Below are positions 53,196 through 63,282 of a DNA stretch of 64,000 nt, in pieces. The first letter of the stretch is position 1. The number at the start of each line of letters is the position of its first letter. Position numbers and translations under genes: made by a program. The stretch comes from Streptomyces sp. NRRL F-5727. GTDB lineage: Bacteria; Actinomycetota; Actinomycetes; Streptomycetales; Streptomycetaceae. The notes below the pieces were generated by a model. It was not told where the DNA came from, made no database searches, and saw only the letters and a list, made by a program, of their open reading frames with translations. The stretch is taken from the NCBI RefSeq assembly GCF_000719555.1, contig NZ_JOGX01000003.1:124001-188000 (forward strand), written 5' to 3'.

Positions 53196-54358
53196 GCCTG
53201 CGCCACCCCGACGGCCTCGGCGGCCGGGCCGCCGTCGCCGGCATCGGCGCGACCGAGTTCTCCAAGGACTCCGGCCGCAGCGAGCTCTCCCTCGCCGTCG
53301 AGGCGGTGCGGGCCGCCCTCGACGACGCCGGGCTCACCCCCGGGGACGTGGACGGGCTCGTCACCTTCACCATGGACACCAACCCCGAGATCACCGTCGC
53401 CCAGGCGGCCGGCATCGGCGAGCTCTCCTTCTTCTCCCGGGTCCACTACGGCGGCGGCGCCGCCTGCGCCACCGTCCAGCAGGCCGCGCTCGCCGTCGCC
53501 GCCGGCGTCGCCGAGGTCGTCGTCTGCTACCGGGCCTTCAACGAGCGCTCCGGGCGCCGCTTCGGCTCCGGGGTGCAGCAGCGCGAGCCGTCCGCCGAGG
53601 GCGCGGCGCTCGGCTGGCAGCTGCCGTTCGGGCTGCTGACCCCCGCCTCCTGGGTCGCGATGGCCGCCCAGCGCTATCTGCACGTCCACGGGCTCACCCC
53701 GGAGGTCTTCGGACACGTCGCCGTCACCGACCGCCGCCACGCGGCGAACAACCCCGCCGCCTACTTCCACGGCAAGCCGATCACCCTCGCCGACCACGCG
53801 GCCTCCCGCTGGATCGCGGAGCCGCTCCGCCTCCTCGACTGCTGCCAGGAGACCGACGGCGGCCAGGCGATCGTCGTCACCACCCCCGAGCGCGCCCGCG
53901 ACCTGCGGCACGCGCCCGCCGTCGTGCTCGCCGCGGCCCAGGGCGCGGGCCGCAGACAGGAGGCCATGACCAGCTTCTACCGGGACGGGCTGACCGGACT
54001 GCCCGAGATGGGGGTGGTGGCCCGGCAGCTGTGGCGGACGTCGGGGCTGCGGCCGGCCGACATCGACGTGGGCATCCTCTACGACCACTTCACCCCGTTC
54101 GTGCTCATGCAGCTGGAGGAGTTCGGCTTCTGCGCGCCGGGCGAGGGCGGCGACTTCGTCGCGGCGGACGCGCTGCCGCTCAACACCCACGGCGGGCAGC
54201 TCGGCGAGGCGTACCTGCACGGCATGAACGGCATCGCGGAGGCGGTACGGCAGGTGCGGGGCAGCTCGGTGAACCAGATACCCGGCGCGGCCCGGGTGCT
54301 GGTCACCGCCGGCACGGGCGTGCCGACCTCGGGCCTGGTCCTGGGCGCGGACGGCTGA
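53192..54358 (+). CDS. Thiolase-fold lipid-transfer protein, Ltp2-like retro-aldolase
   Basis: A 388-residue thiolase-superfamily protein (Ltp2/Rv3540c is 386). It has AAVAGIGATEFSKDSGRSEL at the N-terminus, GGGAACATVQQAALAV in the middle and NTHGGQLGEAYLHGMNG near the C-terminus. The normal thiolase nucleophile context is altered, as in SCP2/Ltp aldolases. In the igr pathway it splits the hydroxylated steroid side chain, releasing propionyl-CoA. It needs the DUF35 domain of ChsH2 for stability. Last gene of the operon. Confidence 0.9.
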   Translation: MSLRHPDGLGGRAAVAGIGATEFSKDSGRSELSLAVEAVRAALDDAGLTPGDVDGLVTFTMDTNPEITVAQAAGIGELSFFSRVHYGGGAACATVQQAALAVAAGVAEVVVCYRAFNERSGRRFGSGVQQREPSAEGAALGWQLPFGLLTPASWVAMAAQRYLHVHGLTPEVFGHVAVTDRRHAANNPAAYFHGKPITLADHAASRWIAEPLRLLDCCQETDGGQAIVVTTPERARDLRHAPAVVLAAAQGAGRRQEAMTSFYRDGLTGLPEMGVVARQLWRTSGLRPADIDVGILYDHFTPFVLMQLEEFGFCAPGEGGDFVAADALPLNTHGGQLGEAYLHGMNGIAEAVRQVRGSSVNQIPGAARVLVTAGTGVPTSGLVLGADG

Positions 54359-54663
54359 CGGGCCGTGGCGGGCCCGGGTCGGCGGCGGGCGGCCGCCGAC
54401 GGGCGGTCGGCGGCGGGCGGTCGGTGGCTGGCGGTCGGCGGCGGGCGGGCGGGCGGTGGCGGGCGACTGGCGGCGTGTGCCCGGTGGCGGATGCCCGGCG
54501 TGGATGCGGAGGGTGCGGTTCCTCCGGGCGACCCTGACCCGGGGGTGACGGCGGCTCCACCCAGAGGAGGTGGGGGCACCCCGACGCCTCCGACCTGAGG
54601 GGGAGCACGGTTCGGGACCTGGGGCCGATCCCCCCGGCACCCCTCCGCTCCTAGCGTGGAGCC
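54359..54663 (+). repeat. 305-base gap with G-rich GGCGGGCGGTCGGC repeats
   Basis: From 54361 to about 54480 imperfect copies of GGCGGGCGGTCGGC follow one another, with many GGG runs that could form G-quadruplexes. From 54480 to 54663 the sequence is ordinary GC-rich leader of the sigma-factor gene. No gene seen. Confidence 0.6.
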
Positions 54664-55275
54664 ATGACTCCGCCACCCACTGGCCCCGTCTGCGCCGGCG
54701 CCTCGACGGCCGCCACCCGGCCCGTAGAGCGCACGGCCCCGCGCACCTCGCCGCGGACGGGCCCGCGCCCGTTCGCGTACCCCTCGTTCTCCTCGTTCGT
54801 GAAGGCGCGCGGGCCGCTGCTGCTGCGGACCGCCCGCTCGCTCACCGCGAACCCGAGCGACGCCGAGGACCTGCTCCAGACCGCGCTCACCAAGACCTTC
54901 GTGGCCTGGGAGCGGATCGAGGACCACCGGGCCCTCGACGGCTACGTCCGCCGGGCGCTGGTGAACACCCGCACCTCGCAGTGGCGCAAGCGCAAGGTCG
55001 AGGAGTTCGTCTGCGACGAGCTGCCCGAGCCCGCCGGGCTGCCCGAGCCGGACCCGGCCGAGCGCCAGGTGCTGCACGACGCCATGTGGCGGGCCGTGAT
55101 GAAGCTCCCCGAGCGGCAGCGGCAGATGGTCGTCCTGCGGTACTACGAGGACCTCAGCGAGGCCCAGACGGCCGAGCTGCTCGGGGTCTCCGTGGGCACG
55201 GTGAAGAGCGCCGTCTCCCGCGCCCTGGGCCGCCTCCGCGAGGACCCGGAACTGACCGCGGGCGTCCACGCCTGA
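54664..55275 (+). CDS. SigE-family ECF RNA polymerase sigma factor
   Basis: A 203-residue ECF sigma factor. A Pro/Thr-rich N-terminal extension of about 40 residues precedes region 2 (about 45-115, SDAEDLLQTALTKTFVAWERI). Region 4 (about 140-195) contains LPERQRQMVVLRYYEDLSEA and GVSVGTVKSAVSRALGRLRE. It fits the actinobacterial SigE-family group, which usually lacks an adjacent classical anti-sigma; none is seen here. It sits between the igr-like operon and an acyl-CoA ligase gene, so a role in their control is possible but unproven. Confidence 0.92.
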   Translation: MTPPPTGPVCAGASTAATRPVERTAPRTSPRTGPRPFAYPSFSSFVKARGPLLLRTARSLTANPSDAEDLLQTALTKTFVAWERIEDHRALDGYVRRALVNTRTSQWRKRKVEEFVCDELPEPAGLPEPDPAERQVLHDAMWRAVMKLPERQRQMVVLRYYEDLSEAQTAELLGVSVGTVKSAVSRALGRLREDPELTAGVHA

Positions 55276-55370
55276 TCGACCGGCCGCAAGGGCACGTCCC
55301 CCGTCGCCGGCGGCGGCGGGCCCTTCGACCCGCCGCCGACGGGCGCTGTTACCGCCGGTCGTTGACATCC

Positions 55371-55386
55371 GCCAGTGATCACTGGC
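55371..55386 (+). promoter_or_regulatory. 16-base palindrome in the acyl-CoA ligase promoter
   Basis: GCCAGTGATCACTGGC is a perfect palindrome starting four bases after a consensus -35 TTGACA (55362-55367). It lies where the spacer and -10 would be, typical of a repressor operator. Confidence 0.6.
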
Positions 55387-55412
55387 AATTTCGGTACTCC
55401 CGGGTAGTGACA

Positions 55413-55424
55413 TACCGCGCGGTA
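55413..55424 (+). promoter_or_regulatory. Second palindrome TACCGCGCGGTA
   Basis: A perfect 12-base palindrome, nearly symmetric over 18 bases, 27 bases downstream of the first. The form resembles TetR-family operators. It lies in the leader of the acyl-CoA ligase gene. Confidence 0.5.
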
Positions 55425-55481
55425 CGTGCGCAGAATCTGCACATCCTTACTGCCACGTAGCGCCCACCGGGAGGACGCCCC

Positions 55482-57134
<1,653 letters not shown>

Positions 57135-57150
57135 AGCCTGCGGGTGAAAA

Positions 57151-57186
57151 GGAGGGGGAGGGCGGCTGTGGGCGCCCTCCCCCTCC
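57151..57186. terminator. Bidirectional terminator hairpin
   Basis: A perfect 14-base stem (57151-57164 with 57173-57186), purine-rich on one side, lies between convergent genes. The four A's before it give a U-run for the leftward gene. Confidence 0.8.
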
Positions 57187-57188
57187 GC

Positions 57189-60100
57189 TCAGTTGGTGCC
57201 GATCTTCGCCAGCAGGTCGACGATCCGGGCCTGCACCTCGGCGCTGTTGGAGCGCTCGGCCAGGAAGAGGACCGTCTCGCCGGAGGACAGCTCCGGCAGC
57301 CTCGCCTCGTCGAGGCCGGCCGAGGTGTAGACGACCAGCGGGGTGCGGTTGAGCTGCCCGTTCGCCCGCAGCCAGTCGATGATCCCGGCCCGCCTGCGGC
57401 GTACCTGCATGAGGTCCATGACCACCAGGTTCGGCCGGGTCTCGGCGGCCAGGGCCACCGCCTCGGTGTCCGCGGCCGCCAGCACCACCTGCATGCCGCG
57501 CCGCTCCAGGGTGGCGGCGAGCGCGGCGGCGATGTGCTCGTTCTCCTCGATGACCAGCACCCGCGAGGGGTGCTGCTCGCTGTCGCGCGGCGCGAGCGCC
57601 TTGAGCAGGACGGCGGGATCGGCGCCGTACGCCTCCTCCCGGCCCGCCTGCCCGAGTCCGGCCGCGAGCAGCACCGGCACCTCGGCGGCGACGGCCGCCT
57701 GGCGCAGCGACTGGAGCGCGGTCCGGGTGATGGGCCCGGTCAGCGGGTCGACGAAGAGCGCGGCCGGGAAGGCGGCGATCTGCGCGTCGACCTCCTCGCG
57801 GGAGTGCACGATCACCGGCCGGTAGCCGCGGTCGCTCAGCGCCTGCTGGGTGGTGACGTCCGGCGCGGGCCAGACGAGCAGCCGGCGCGGGTTGTCGAGC
57901 GGCTCCGGGGGCAGTTCGTCGTCGATGGGGAGCGGGGTGGGCCGGTTGACGACCTCGACCGCGCCCCCGGGCCCGTCGAGCGGCTCGGGTCCCTCGGCGG
58001 AACCCTCGGCCGGCGCCCCTATCGCGTACGCGCGCCCGCGTCCCTCGGACTCGGCGGCGGGCGGGACGGCGGGAGGCGCGGCGGGCACCGGCAGCGGCAT
58101 CGGCGCGGACACGGACGCCGCCGGTACGGGCGGGGTGGTGGTGGCCGGCGGATCGAGCTCCGGCGGGGTCGCGAGCTTGCGGCGCCGGCCCGAACCGCTC
58201 GAAGGCGCGGCCACGGGCGTCCCGGCCTGCGCGGGCGGCGCGAAGGGCACCCCCTGCCCGAGCGTGCGCACGCTGAACGCCCGCCCCTGCGTGGAGTCCT
58301 TCGGCAGCGTCGCGGGAGCAGGAATCGGAGCAGGACCGGCGGACGGGACCCGGACGGGAGCCGGAGCGGGGGCGGGCGCCGGAGCGGGGGCGGGCGCCGG
58401 TGCGGGCGCCGGGGTCGGCATCGGCAGCTCGGGGGGCAGCGGTACGGAGCCGGTTCCGGTCCCGTTCGCGGGCGTCGCCGTCGGCGACGCCGTCGCGGCG
58501 GGCGGCGCCGGAGGCATCGGCGCGGGGGGCACGGGCGCCGGAGGCGTCGGCGGTACGACCACGGGGGCGGGTGCGGGGGCGGGGGTGGCGATCGGTGCGG
58601 GACCGGCGGCCGGGACCGGCGCGGCCGGCAGGGGGTGCGGCTGCGGCGGGGTGTGGTCGGCGCCGGCGGGGACGTCCCCTACCGCCGCGTGCCCGTGCGC
58701 GTTCTCCTCGGACCCGGCCTCCGGGCCGTCCTCGCGGTCGGCGCCGGCCGGCGGCAGCGCGAACGGGGTCCGCGGCCCCGCCTCGGCCGCGGCGGCACGC
58801 TCCTGGGCGGCGGCCAGCGCCCGCCGCCGACGCCCGGTCGGCCGCTCGCCCCCGGCCGGTTCGCCGGGCACGGCGACCGTGCCCTGCGGCGCGGCCGGCA
58901 GGGCCGGGGCCGGGGCGGCCTGCCCGACGGCGACGCCCTGCGGGGGCACGGCGGCACCGAGCGCGGCCCGCTCCTGGGCACCCTCGGCGGCGGTCACCAC
59001 GGAGCCCTCCGCCGGGCGGCCCCGGCGACGGCCGGTCGGCCCGACGCCGGTGGACTGCTGGGCGTTGGACTGCTGGGCGGGGATCAGCTCGGCGGGGCCG
59101 GCGGCCTCCTCCGTACGGGCGCGGCGGCGTCCGCCACCGGTGGCCGGCAGGGCCACCGCCCCGGCACCGCCCTCCGGGGCCGTCGCGCTCTCCAGGAAGG
59201 CGTCGGTGGAGGCGCGCCGGGCACGGCGACGGCCGGAACCGCCCGAGGTCCCGCCGCCCGAGGTCCCGCCGTCCGCGGGACCGGACGCCTGCACGGGACC
59301 GGACGCCTGTACGGGACCGGACGCCTGCGCGGGACCGGACGCCTGCGCGGGCAGCGCCGGAACACCGCCCTGCTCCGGGGCCTCCGCGGCCGCCTTCGGG
59401 GACTCCAGCTCCTTCGCGCCGGAGCCGGCCCGCTCCTGCGCGGGCTTCGGCTCGGCGGCGGGAACGGTTCCCCGGCCCGCGCCGATCGGCACCTCCAGGA
59501 CGTACGCGCCGCCGCTCGTCCCCGGCACCTCATGGGTCTGCACGACACCGCCGTGCGCCGCCACGATCCCGCGCACGATGGGCCCGTGCACCGGGTCGCC
59601 GCCCGCGTACGGGCCGCGGACCTCGATGCGGACGACCTCGCCGCGCTGCGCCGCGGCCACCACGATCGTCGAGTCGGCGGGGGCACCCTGCGCCGAGGCG
59701 CGGGTCTTGCCGGTGGCGTCGACACCGGCCACGTCCGCGATGAGATGGGCGAGCGCGGTCGTCAGCCGGCCGGCGTCGACCTCGGCCTCGATCGGCGGGG
59801 CGTGCACGGCGAACTGCGCGCGGCCGGGGCCGATCAGCTCCACGGCCGCGTCGATGCCGCCGGCCACGATCCCGTCGAGCAGCGCGACCTTCCGGTCCAG
59901 CTCCTCCTCGCCGGCGGCCAGGCGCTGGTAGCCGAGGACGTTGTCGACGAGCGCGGTCATCCGGGCGTACCCGGCGACCAGGTGGTGCAGGACCTGGTTG
60001 GCCTCGGGCCACAACTGCACGCCGTCGTCGGCGGCGAGCGAACCCAGCTCGCCGCGCAGCTCCTCCAGGGGTCCGCGCAGCGACTCGGCGAGGACGGCGG

Positions 60101-61019
60101 TCAGCTGGGCGTGCCGGGAGGCGAGGGCCGCGTACTTCTCCGCCTGCGCCTCGCGCTCGGCCGCGTGCCGCTCGGCCCGGTCGGCCAGCTCCACGGCGTG
60201 CTTCTCGACCAGCTCCTCGTACGGCCTGCGGTCGGTGAACGTCATCACGGCGCCGACGAGCTGGTCGCCGTCGCGCACCGGCGCGGTCGTCAGGTCGACG
60301 GGCACGCGCTCGCCGCTCTTCGACCACAGCACCTGGCCGCGCACCCGGTGCTTGCGGCCGGACTTGAGGGTGTCGGCGAGCGGGGACTCCTCGTACGGGA
60401 ACGGGGTGCCGTCGGCGCGCTTGGGGAGGATCAGCGGGTGCAGCTCGGCGCCGCCCAGCTCGCCGGCCCGGTAGCCGAGGATCTGCGCGAAGGCGGGGTT
60501 CACCAGCACGACCCGGCCGTCGGTGTCCGTACCGACGACGCCCTCGGCGGCGGCCCGCAGGATCATCTCGGTCTGCCGCTGCGAGCGGGCCAGCTCGGCC
60601 TCGGTGTCGAGGGTGCCGGTGAGGTCGCGGACGACGAGCATCAGCAGCTCGTCGCCGGTGTAGCCGCTGTACGAGTCGTACGCCTCGCGCCCGTCCTCCA
60701 GGCTGGCGCTGGTCACCTCGACGGGGAACTCGCTTCCGTCGGTGCGGCGGGCGACCATCCGCATCGGCTTGGTGCGTCCCCGCTCGTCCGCCGGGTCGGG
60801 GCGGCGCATCGAGCCGGGGATCAGGCGCGAGTCGAACTCCGGCAGCAGATCGAGCAGCCCGCGCCCGACGAGCGCGGTGCCGGGGGTCTCGAACATGCCG
60901 AGGGCGATGGTGTTGGCGTTGACGACCGTGCCGTTGCAGTTGACGAGCACGAGACCGTCGGGGAGGGCGTCGAGTATGGCTGCGAGGCGAGCAGCGCCTC
61001 GGGATGGCCTGCTGCTCAC
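57189..61019 (-). CDS. Large PAS-PAS hybrid pseudo-kinase with C-terminal receivers
   Basis: A 1276-residue cytoplasmic protein. Two PAS domains (about 10-135 and 150-262) and a coiled coil (about 265-305) come first. A HisKA-like helix follows in which the H-box reads AESLRGPL, with Glu312 where the phospho-acceptor His should be. The HATPase-like domain (about 400-512) lacks a clear N box and DxGxG. A Pro/Ala/Gly linker of about 500 residues contains five basic RRRxR patches. Two receiver-like domains end it (about 1025-1130, and 1150-1276 with D1202 in VVMDLM). GTG 61019 has GGGAGGA upstream. Confidence 0.85.
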   Translation of the reverse strand: MSSRPSRGAARLAAILDALPDGLVLVNCNGTVVNANTIALGMFETPGTALVGRGLLDLLPEFDSRLIPGSMRRPDPADERGRTKPMRMVARRTDGSEFPVEVTSASLEDGREAYDSYSGYTGDELLMLVVRDLTGTLDTEAELARSQRQTEMILRAAAEGVVGTDTDGRVVLVNPAFAQILGYRAGELGGAELHPLILPKRADGTPFPYEESPLADTLKSGRKHRVRGQVLWSKSGERVPVDLTTAPVRDGDQLVGAVMTFTDRRPYEELVEKHAVELADRAERHAAEREAQAEKYAALASRHAQLTAVLAESLRGPLEELRGELGSLAADDGVQLWPEANQVLHHLVAGYARMTALVDNVLGYQRLAAGEEELDRKVALLDGIVAGGIDAAVELIGPGRAQFAVHAPPIEAEVDAGRLTTALAHLIADVAGVDATGKTRASAQGAPADSTIVVAAAQRGEVVRIEVRGPYAGGDPVHGPIVRGIVAAHGGVVQTHEVPGTSGGAYVLEVPIGAGRGTVPAAEPKPAQERAGSGAKELESPKAAAEAPEQGGVPALPAQASGPAQASGPVQASGPVQASGPADGGTSGGGTSGGSGRRRARRASTDAFLESATAPEGGAGAVALPATGGGRRRARTEEAAGPAELIPAQQSNAQQSTGVGPTGRRRGRPAEGSVVTAAEGAQERAALGAAVPPQGVAVGQAAPAPALPAAPQGTVAVPGEPAGGERPTGRRRRALAAAQERAAAAEAGPRTPFALPPAGADREDGPEAGSEENAHGHAAVGDVPAGADHTPPQPHPLPAAPVPAAGPAPIATPAPAPAPVVVPPTPPAPVPPAPMPPAPPAATASPTATPANGTGTGSVPLPPELPMPTPAPAPAPAPAPAPAPAPAPVRVPSAGPAPIPAPATLPKDSTQGRAFSVRTLGQGVPFAPPAQAGTPVAAPSSGSGRRRKLATPPELDPPATTTPPVPAASVSAPMPLPVPAAPPAVPPAAESEGRGRAYAIGAPAEGSAEGPEPLDGPGGAVEVVNRPTPLPIDDELPPEPLDNPRRLLVWPAPDVTTQQALSDRGYRPVIVHSREEVDAQIAAFPAALFVDPLTGPITRTALQSLRQAAVAAEVPVLLAAGLGQAGREEAYGADPAVLLKALAPRDSEQHPSRVLVIEENEHIAAALAATLERRGMQVVLAAADTEAVALAAETRPNLVVMDLMQVRRRRAGIIDWLRANGQLNRTPLVVYTSAGLDEARLPELSSGETVLFLAERSNSAEVQARIVDLLAKIGTN

Positions 61020-61170
61020 GACGACGCTTCCTCCCTGACGCCCTGCAATTGCCCGCGAGCCGTGCCCGCGGTGTGCGCCGCCCGGCATGTGCCGTGACGG
61101 CGGGCCGGCCCCATCTTGCCCCTCGGGCGGCGGCCCTGTCACTGAGGGAGTCTAACGGCGCCCCCGTCCG

Positions 61171-61623
61171 TCAGGCCCGGACGCTCGGAAGGAGGGGTTC
61201 CACGTTCTCCCATCGGTCGATCTCACAGCCGTTCGACCGGGAGAAACGGGCGTCGATCCGGCGCCCCTGCCAGGTGCCGGTCACCTGGGCGGTGACCGGT
61301 CCGCCGTAGATCTGGGTGCACATCCGGTCGGCCGGGACCGGCGCGAAGGGGTTCTCCCCGGCGCGTGCGAAGCCCTCCAGGCGCTCGCAGGCCCGCTCCG
61401 CCGCCGGGTGGTCGCCCCCGGCCCGCCCGTCACAGGTCAGCTTCCAGCTGCCGTCGGCCTCCGGGATCCCGCTGCCGGAGACGGTCACCGTCAGCGAGTC
61501 CGGCGACGAGAGCAGCGGCAGCGGCGGCAGCGGAGGCATCGGTACGGCGGAGGAGGCCCCGGCGGAGGCGCCGGCGAGACCGGTGGCGAGCACGGTGGCG
61601 AGGACGAGACGGCGCAGCAGCAT
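61171..61623 (-). CDS. SSI-family secreted protease inhibitor
   Basis: A 150-residue exported protein of the Streptomyces subtilisin inhibitor family. The signal peptide (1-26) is followed by a short Pro/Leu-rich stretch and the SSI domain (about 42-150). Four cysteines, C64, C79, C102 and C133, fit the two SSI disulfides. The reactive loop reads MCTQIYGGPV. By position, Q104 would be the P1 residue, unlike the Met/Lys common in the family. This predicts altered specificity. ATG 61623 has GGAG seven bases upstream. Confidence 0.88.
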   Translation of the reverse strand: MLLRRLVLATVLATGLAGASAGASSAVPMPPLPPLPLLSSPDSLTVTVSGSGIPEADGSWKLTCDGRAGGDHPAAERACERLEGFARAGENPFAPVPADRMCTQIYGGPVTAQVTGTWQGRRIDARFSRSNGCEIDRWENVEPLLPSVRA

Positions 61624-61924
61624 GGAGGGACTCCGGGGAGTGGAAGGCGGTGTCGTGCCGGCGGGGATCGATCGGGGCCGGGTCCCGGGACGAGCCGGCG
61701 CGACCCCGCCCCTCTTAACGCTCCGGCCCGGCGTGCGTTGCGCAACCGGGGTGCGCCGGGCGGGGCACCGGGCGGGGTGCGCCGGGCAGGGGGCGTGCGT
61801 GGTGCGCCAACGCGCCGAGGGCTTTGCCCTGGGCCCCGCCCGCCTAGTACGGTGAAAGCGATTGGTGACACGAGACTCACCTGTGTCATCATCTGCACGC
61901 ACCCCGCGCATGCGCGGGGAGCGA
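61624..61924. other. Gap between the SSI and tRNA-Ser genes, two inverted repeats
   Basis: About 300 bases without a gene. TGACAC-N11-GTGTCA lies at 61866-61888 and the perfect 18-base palindrome CCCCGCGCATGCGCGGGG at 61902-61919, five bases before the tRNA. They could be promoter-linked sites or a hairpin at the 5' end of the precursor. Confidence 0.45.
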
Positions 61925-62015
61925 GGAGGCGTCGCCTAGTCCGGTCTATGGCGCCGCACTGCTAATGCGGTTTGGGCTTTATCGTCCATCGAGGGTTCAA
62001 ATCCCTCCGCCTCCG
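61925..62015 (+). tRNA. tRNA-Ser (GCU)
   Basis: 91 nucleotides with acceptor arms GGAGGCG and CGCCTCC, discriminator G, class II variable arm and T-loop GGTTCAAATCC. The anticodon GCT is at 61961-61963 in loop CTGCTAA. No encoded CCA. It reads AGC/AGU. Confidence 0.97.
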
Positions 62016-62021
62016 CGCTCA

Positions 62022-62053
62022 CGGAAGCCCCGGCCCCACGGCCGGGGCTTCCG
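62022..62053 (+). terminator. Terminator of tRNA-Ser(GCU)
   Basis: A 14-base-pair stem (starting CGGAAGCCCCGGCC) with a CCAC loop directly follows the tRNA. Its right arm is the first unit of a downstream repeat. Confidence 0.75.
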
Positions 62054-62176
62054 CCGTTTCCGGCCGCCCCCGCGGTCCGGCTTCCGCCGTTTCCGGTATC
62101 GCCCCCGCGGCCCGGGCTTCCGCCGTTTCGGGTCGCCCCCGCGGTCCCCCTTCCGTCGTTTCCGGCCGCGGTCCCC
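62048..62176 (+). repeat. 33-36-bp tandem repeat, four units
   Basis: Units begin CTTCCGCCGTTTC and contain GCCCCCGCGG. Lengths are 33, 36, 33 and about 27 bases. They lie between two tRNA genes, in a stretch (62054-62423) without a gene. The last 120 bases before the tRNA-Arg are AT-richer and should hold its promoter. Confidence 0.75.
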
Positions 62177-62423
62177 TGATCTTCTCCCCGCGCGCGTGAC
62201 GCAGTGTGACCCCGGTCTCTTTCCACCCCTCCAGCCCCCTTTCCACCCCCGGAACCCCCGGGTCCACCCCGCCGCCCGCCGCACCCTCCAGGCGCGTTTT
62301 CGCAGGTCAGAGGGGGTGGGCTAATCGGATTTCACAGGACGGCGGCAGTCATGTAATGTTCTTCCTGTCGCCGGGACAGCGGGCCGAAAGGGCCGGGAAA
62401 CGGAGACGAGAACAAAAGAACAA

Positions 62424-62496
62424 GCACTCGTAGCTTAACGGATAGAGCATCTGACTACGGATCAGAAGGTTGCAGGTTCGAATCCTGCCGAGTGCA
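62424..62496 (+). tRNA. tRNA-Arg (ACG)
   Basis: 73 nucleotides with acceptor arms GCACTCG and CGAGTGC, discriminator A and T-loop GGTTCGAATCC. The anticodon ACG is at 62457-62459 in loop CTACGGA; A34 is normally edited to inosine. No encoded CCA. Confidence 0.97.
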
Positions 62497-62504
62497 CACA
62501 GACG

Positions 62505-62532
62505 AGAGGCCCGGACGAGAGTCCGGGCCTCT
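62505..62532 (+). terminator. Terminator of tRNA-Arg(ACG)
   Basis: A perfect 12-base-pair stem with GAGA loop follows the tRNA by eight bases. A run of six T's lies 20 bases further on. Confidence 0.75.
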
Positions 62533-62571
62533 TGCGTTGTCCGGGGTCGTTTTTTCTGGAGGGGTGGGCGC

Positions 62572-63282
62572 GTGAGGCGTTACGGGAGTGCGGGGCTGCT
62601 GGCAGTGGTCGGGGCGGTGCTGGTGGGGTGCGGGGGAGCCGGCGGTGCGTCGACCTCGGTCTCGGCGTCGGCTTCTGGGTCGGCCTCGGCTGTGGCTTCG
62701 GGGTCGGCTTCTGGGTCGGCCTCGGCCTCGGCCTCTGCCTCTGCCTCTGCCTCGGCTTCGGCTTCGGCCTCTGGGGTGGCCCCGCTGGGGGACTCGGAGC
62801 TGCAGGGGCGGTGGTGGAGCTGGGCCGCCTCCGAGCCGGAGGGGACCAATCCGGTGAGTGACGAGGACGGGCGGGACTGCGCGCGGCGGCAGCCGGGGGA
62901 CGTGTGGTTCCTGGCCGGGACGTTCGGGACCGAGGCGAAGCGGAGGTGCACGGTGCCGGCCGGGGTGCCCCTCGCGTTTCCGCTGGTCAACTCGTACGCC
63001 GTGGACAAGTCCGGCTGCGCGGGGTTCATGGTCGACGCCGCCGGCTCCGCCACGCTCGACGGGAAGGAGCTCGCCGCCCGGCGGATCGACGCGGCGCCGA
63101 TCGTGGTGACGGGGCTGGAGGGCAACGCCGTGACCGGGGAGGCGGGCAGCGTCCTCGCGCAAGGCTGCGGGATCTGGGTGCAGGTTCCCGCGCCGGCGGA
63201 GGGCCGGCACGTACTGGAGATCAACGGGCGCAGCGGGGAGTTCGGCGTCGGGGTCGTGTACGAGCTGACGGTCGCCGGGTGA
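62572..63282 (+). CDS. Lipoprotein with Ser-Ala repeat linker, unknown function
   Basis: A 236-residue lipoprotein. The lipobox LVGC is near residue 20. It is followed by about 45 residues of alternating Ser-Ala with a few Gly/Val, encoded by a degenerate GCCTCG/GCCTCT hexanucleotide run (about 62645-62780) that is probably length-variable. The C-terminal domain of about 165 residues has Trp-rich LQGRWWSWAASEPEGTNPV and cysteines in RDCARR, RRCTVP, SGCAGF and QGCGIW. No family recognised. GTG 62572 has GGAGGGG upstream. Confidence 0.8.
   Translation: MRRYGSAGLLAVVGAVLVGCGGAGGASTSVSASASGSASAVASGSASGSASASASASASASASASASGVAPLGDSELQGRWWSWAASEPEGTNPVSDEDGRDCARRQPGDVWFLAGTFGTEAKRRCTVPAGVPLAFPLVNSYAVDKSGCAGFMVDAAGSATLDGKELAARRIDAAPIVVTGLEGNAVTGEAGSVLAQGCGIWVQVPAPAEGRHVLEINGRSGEFGVGVVYELTVAG

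Noticed and set aside
57144..61097. Plus-strand frame of 1317 codons opposite the PAS hybrid gene
   Set aside because: Antisense shadow with Gly/Arg/His low-complexity sequence.
62424..62532. tRNA-Arg(ACG) as an occupied integration site
   Set aside because: No integrase gene or repeated tRNA 3' end was found in the window.
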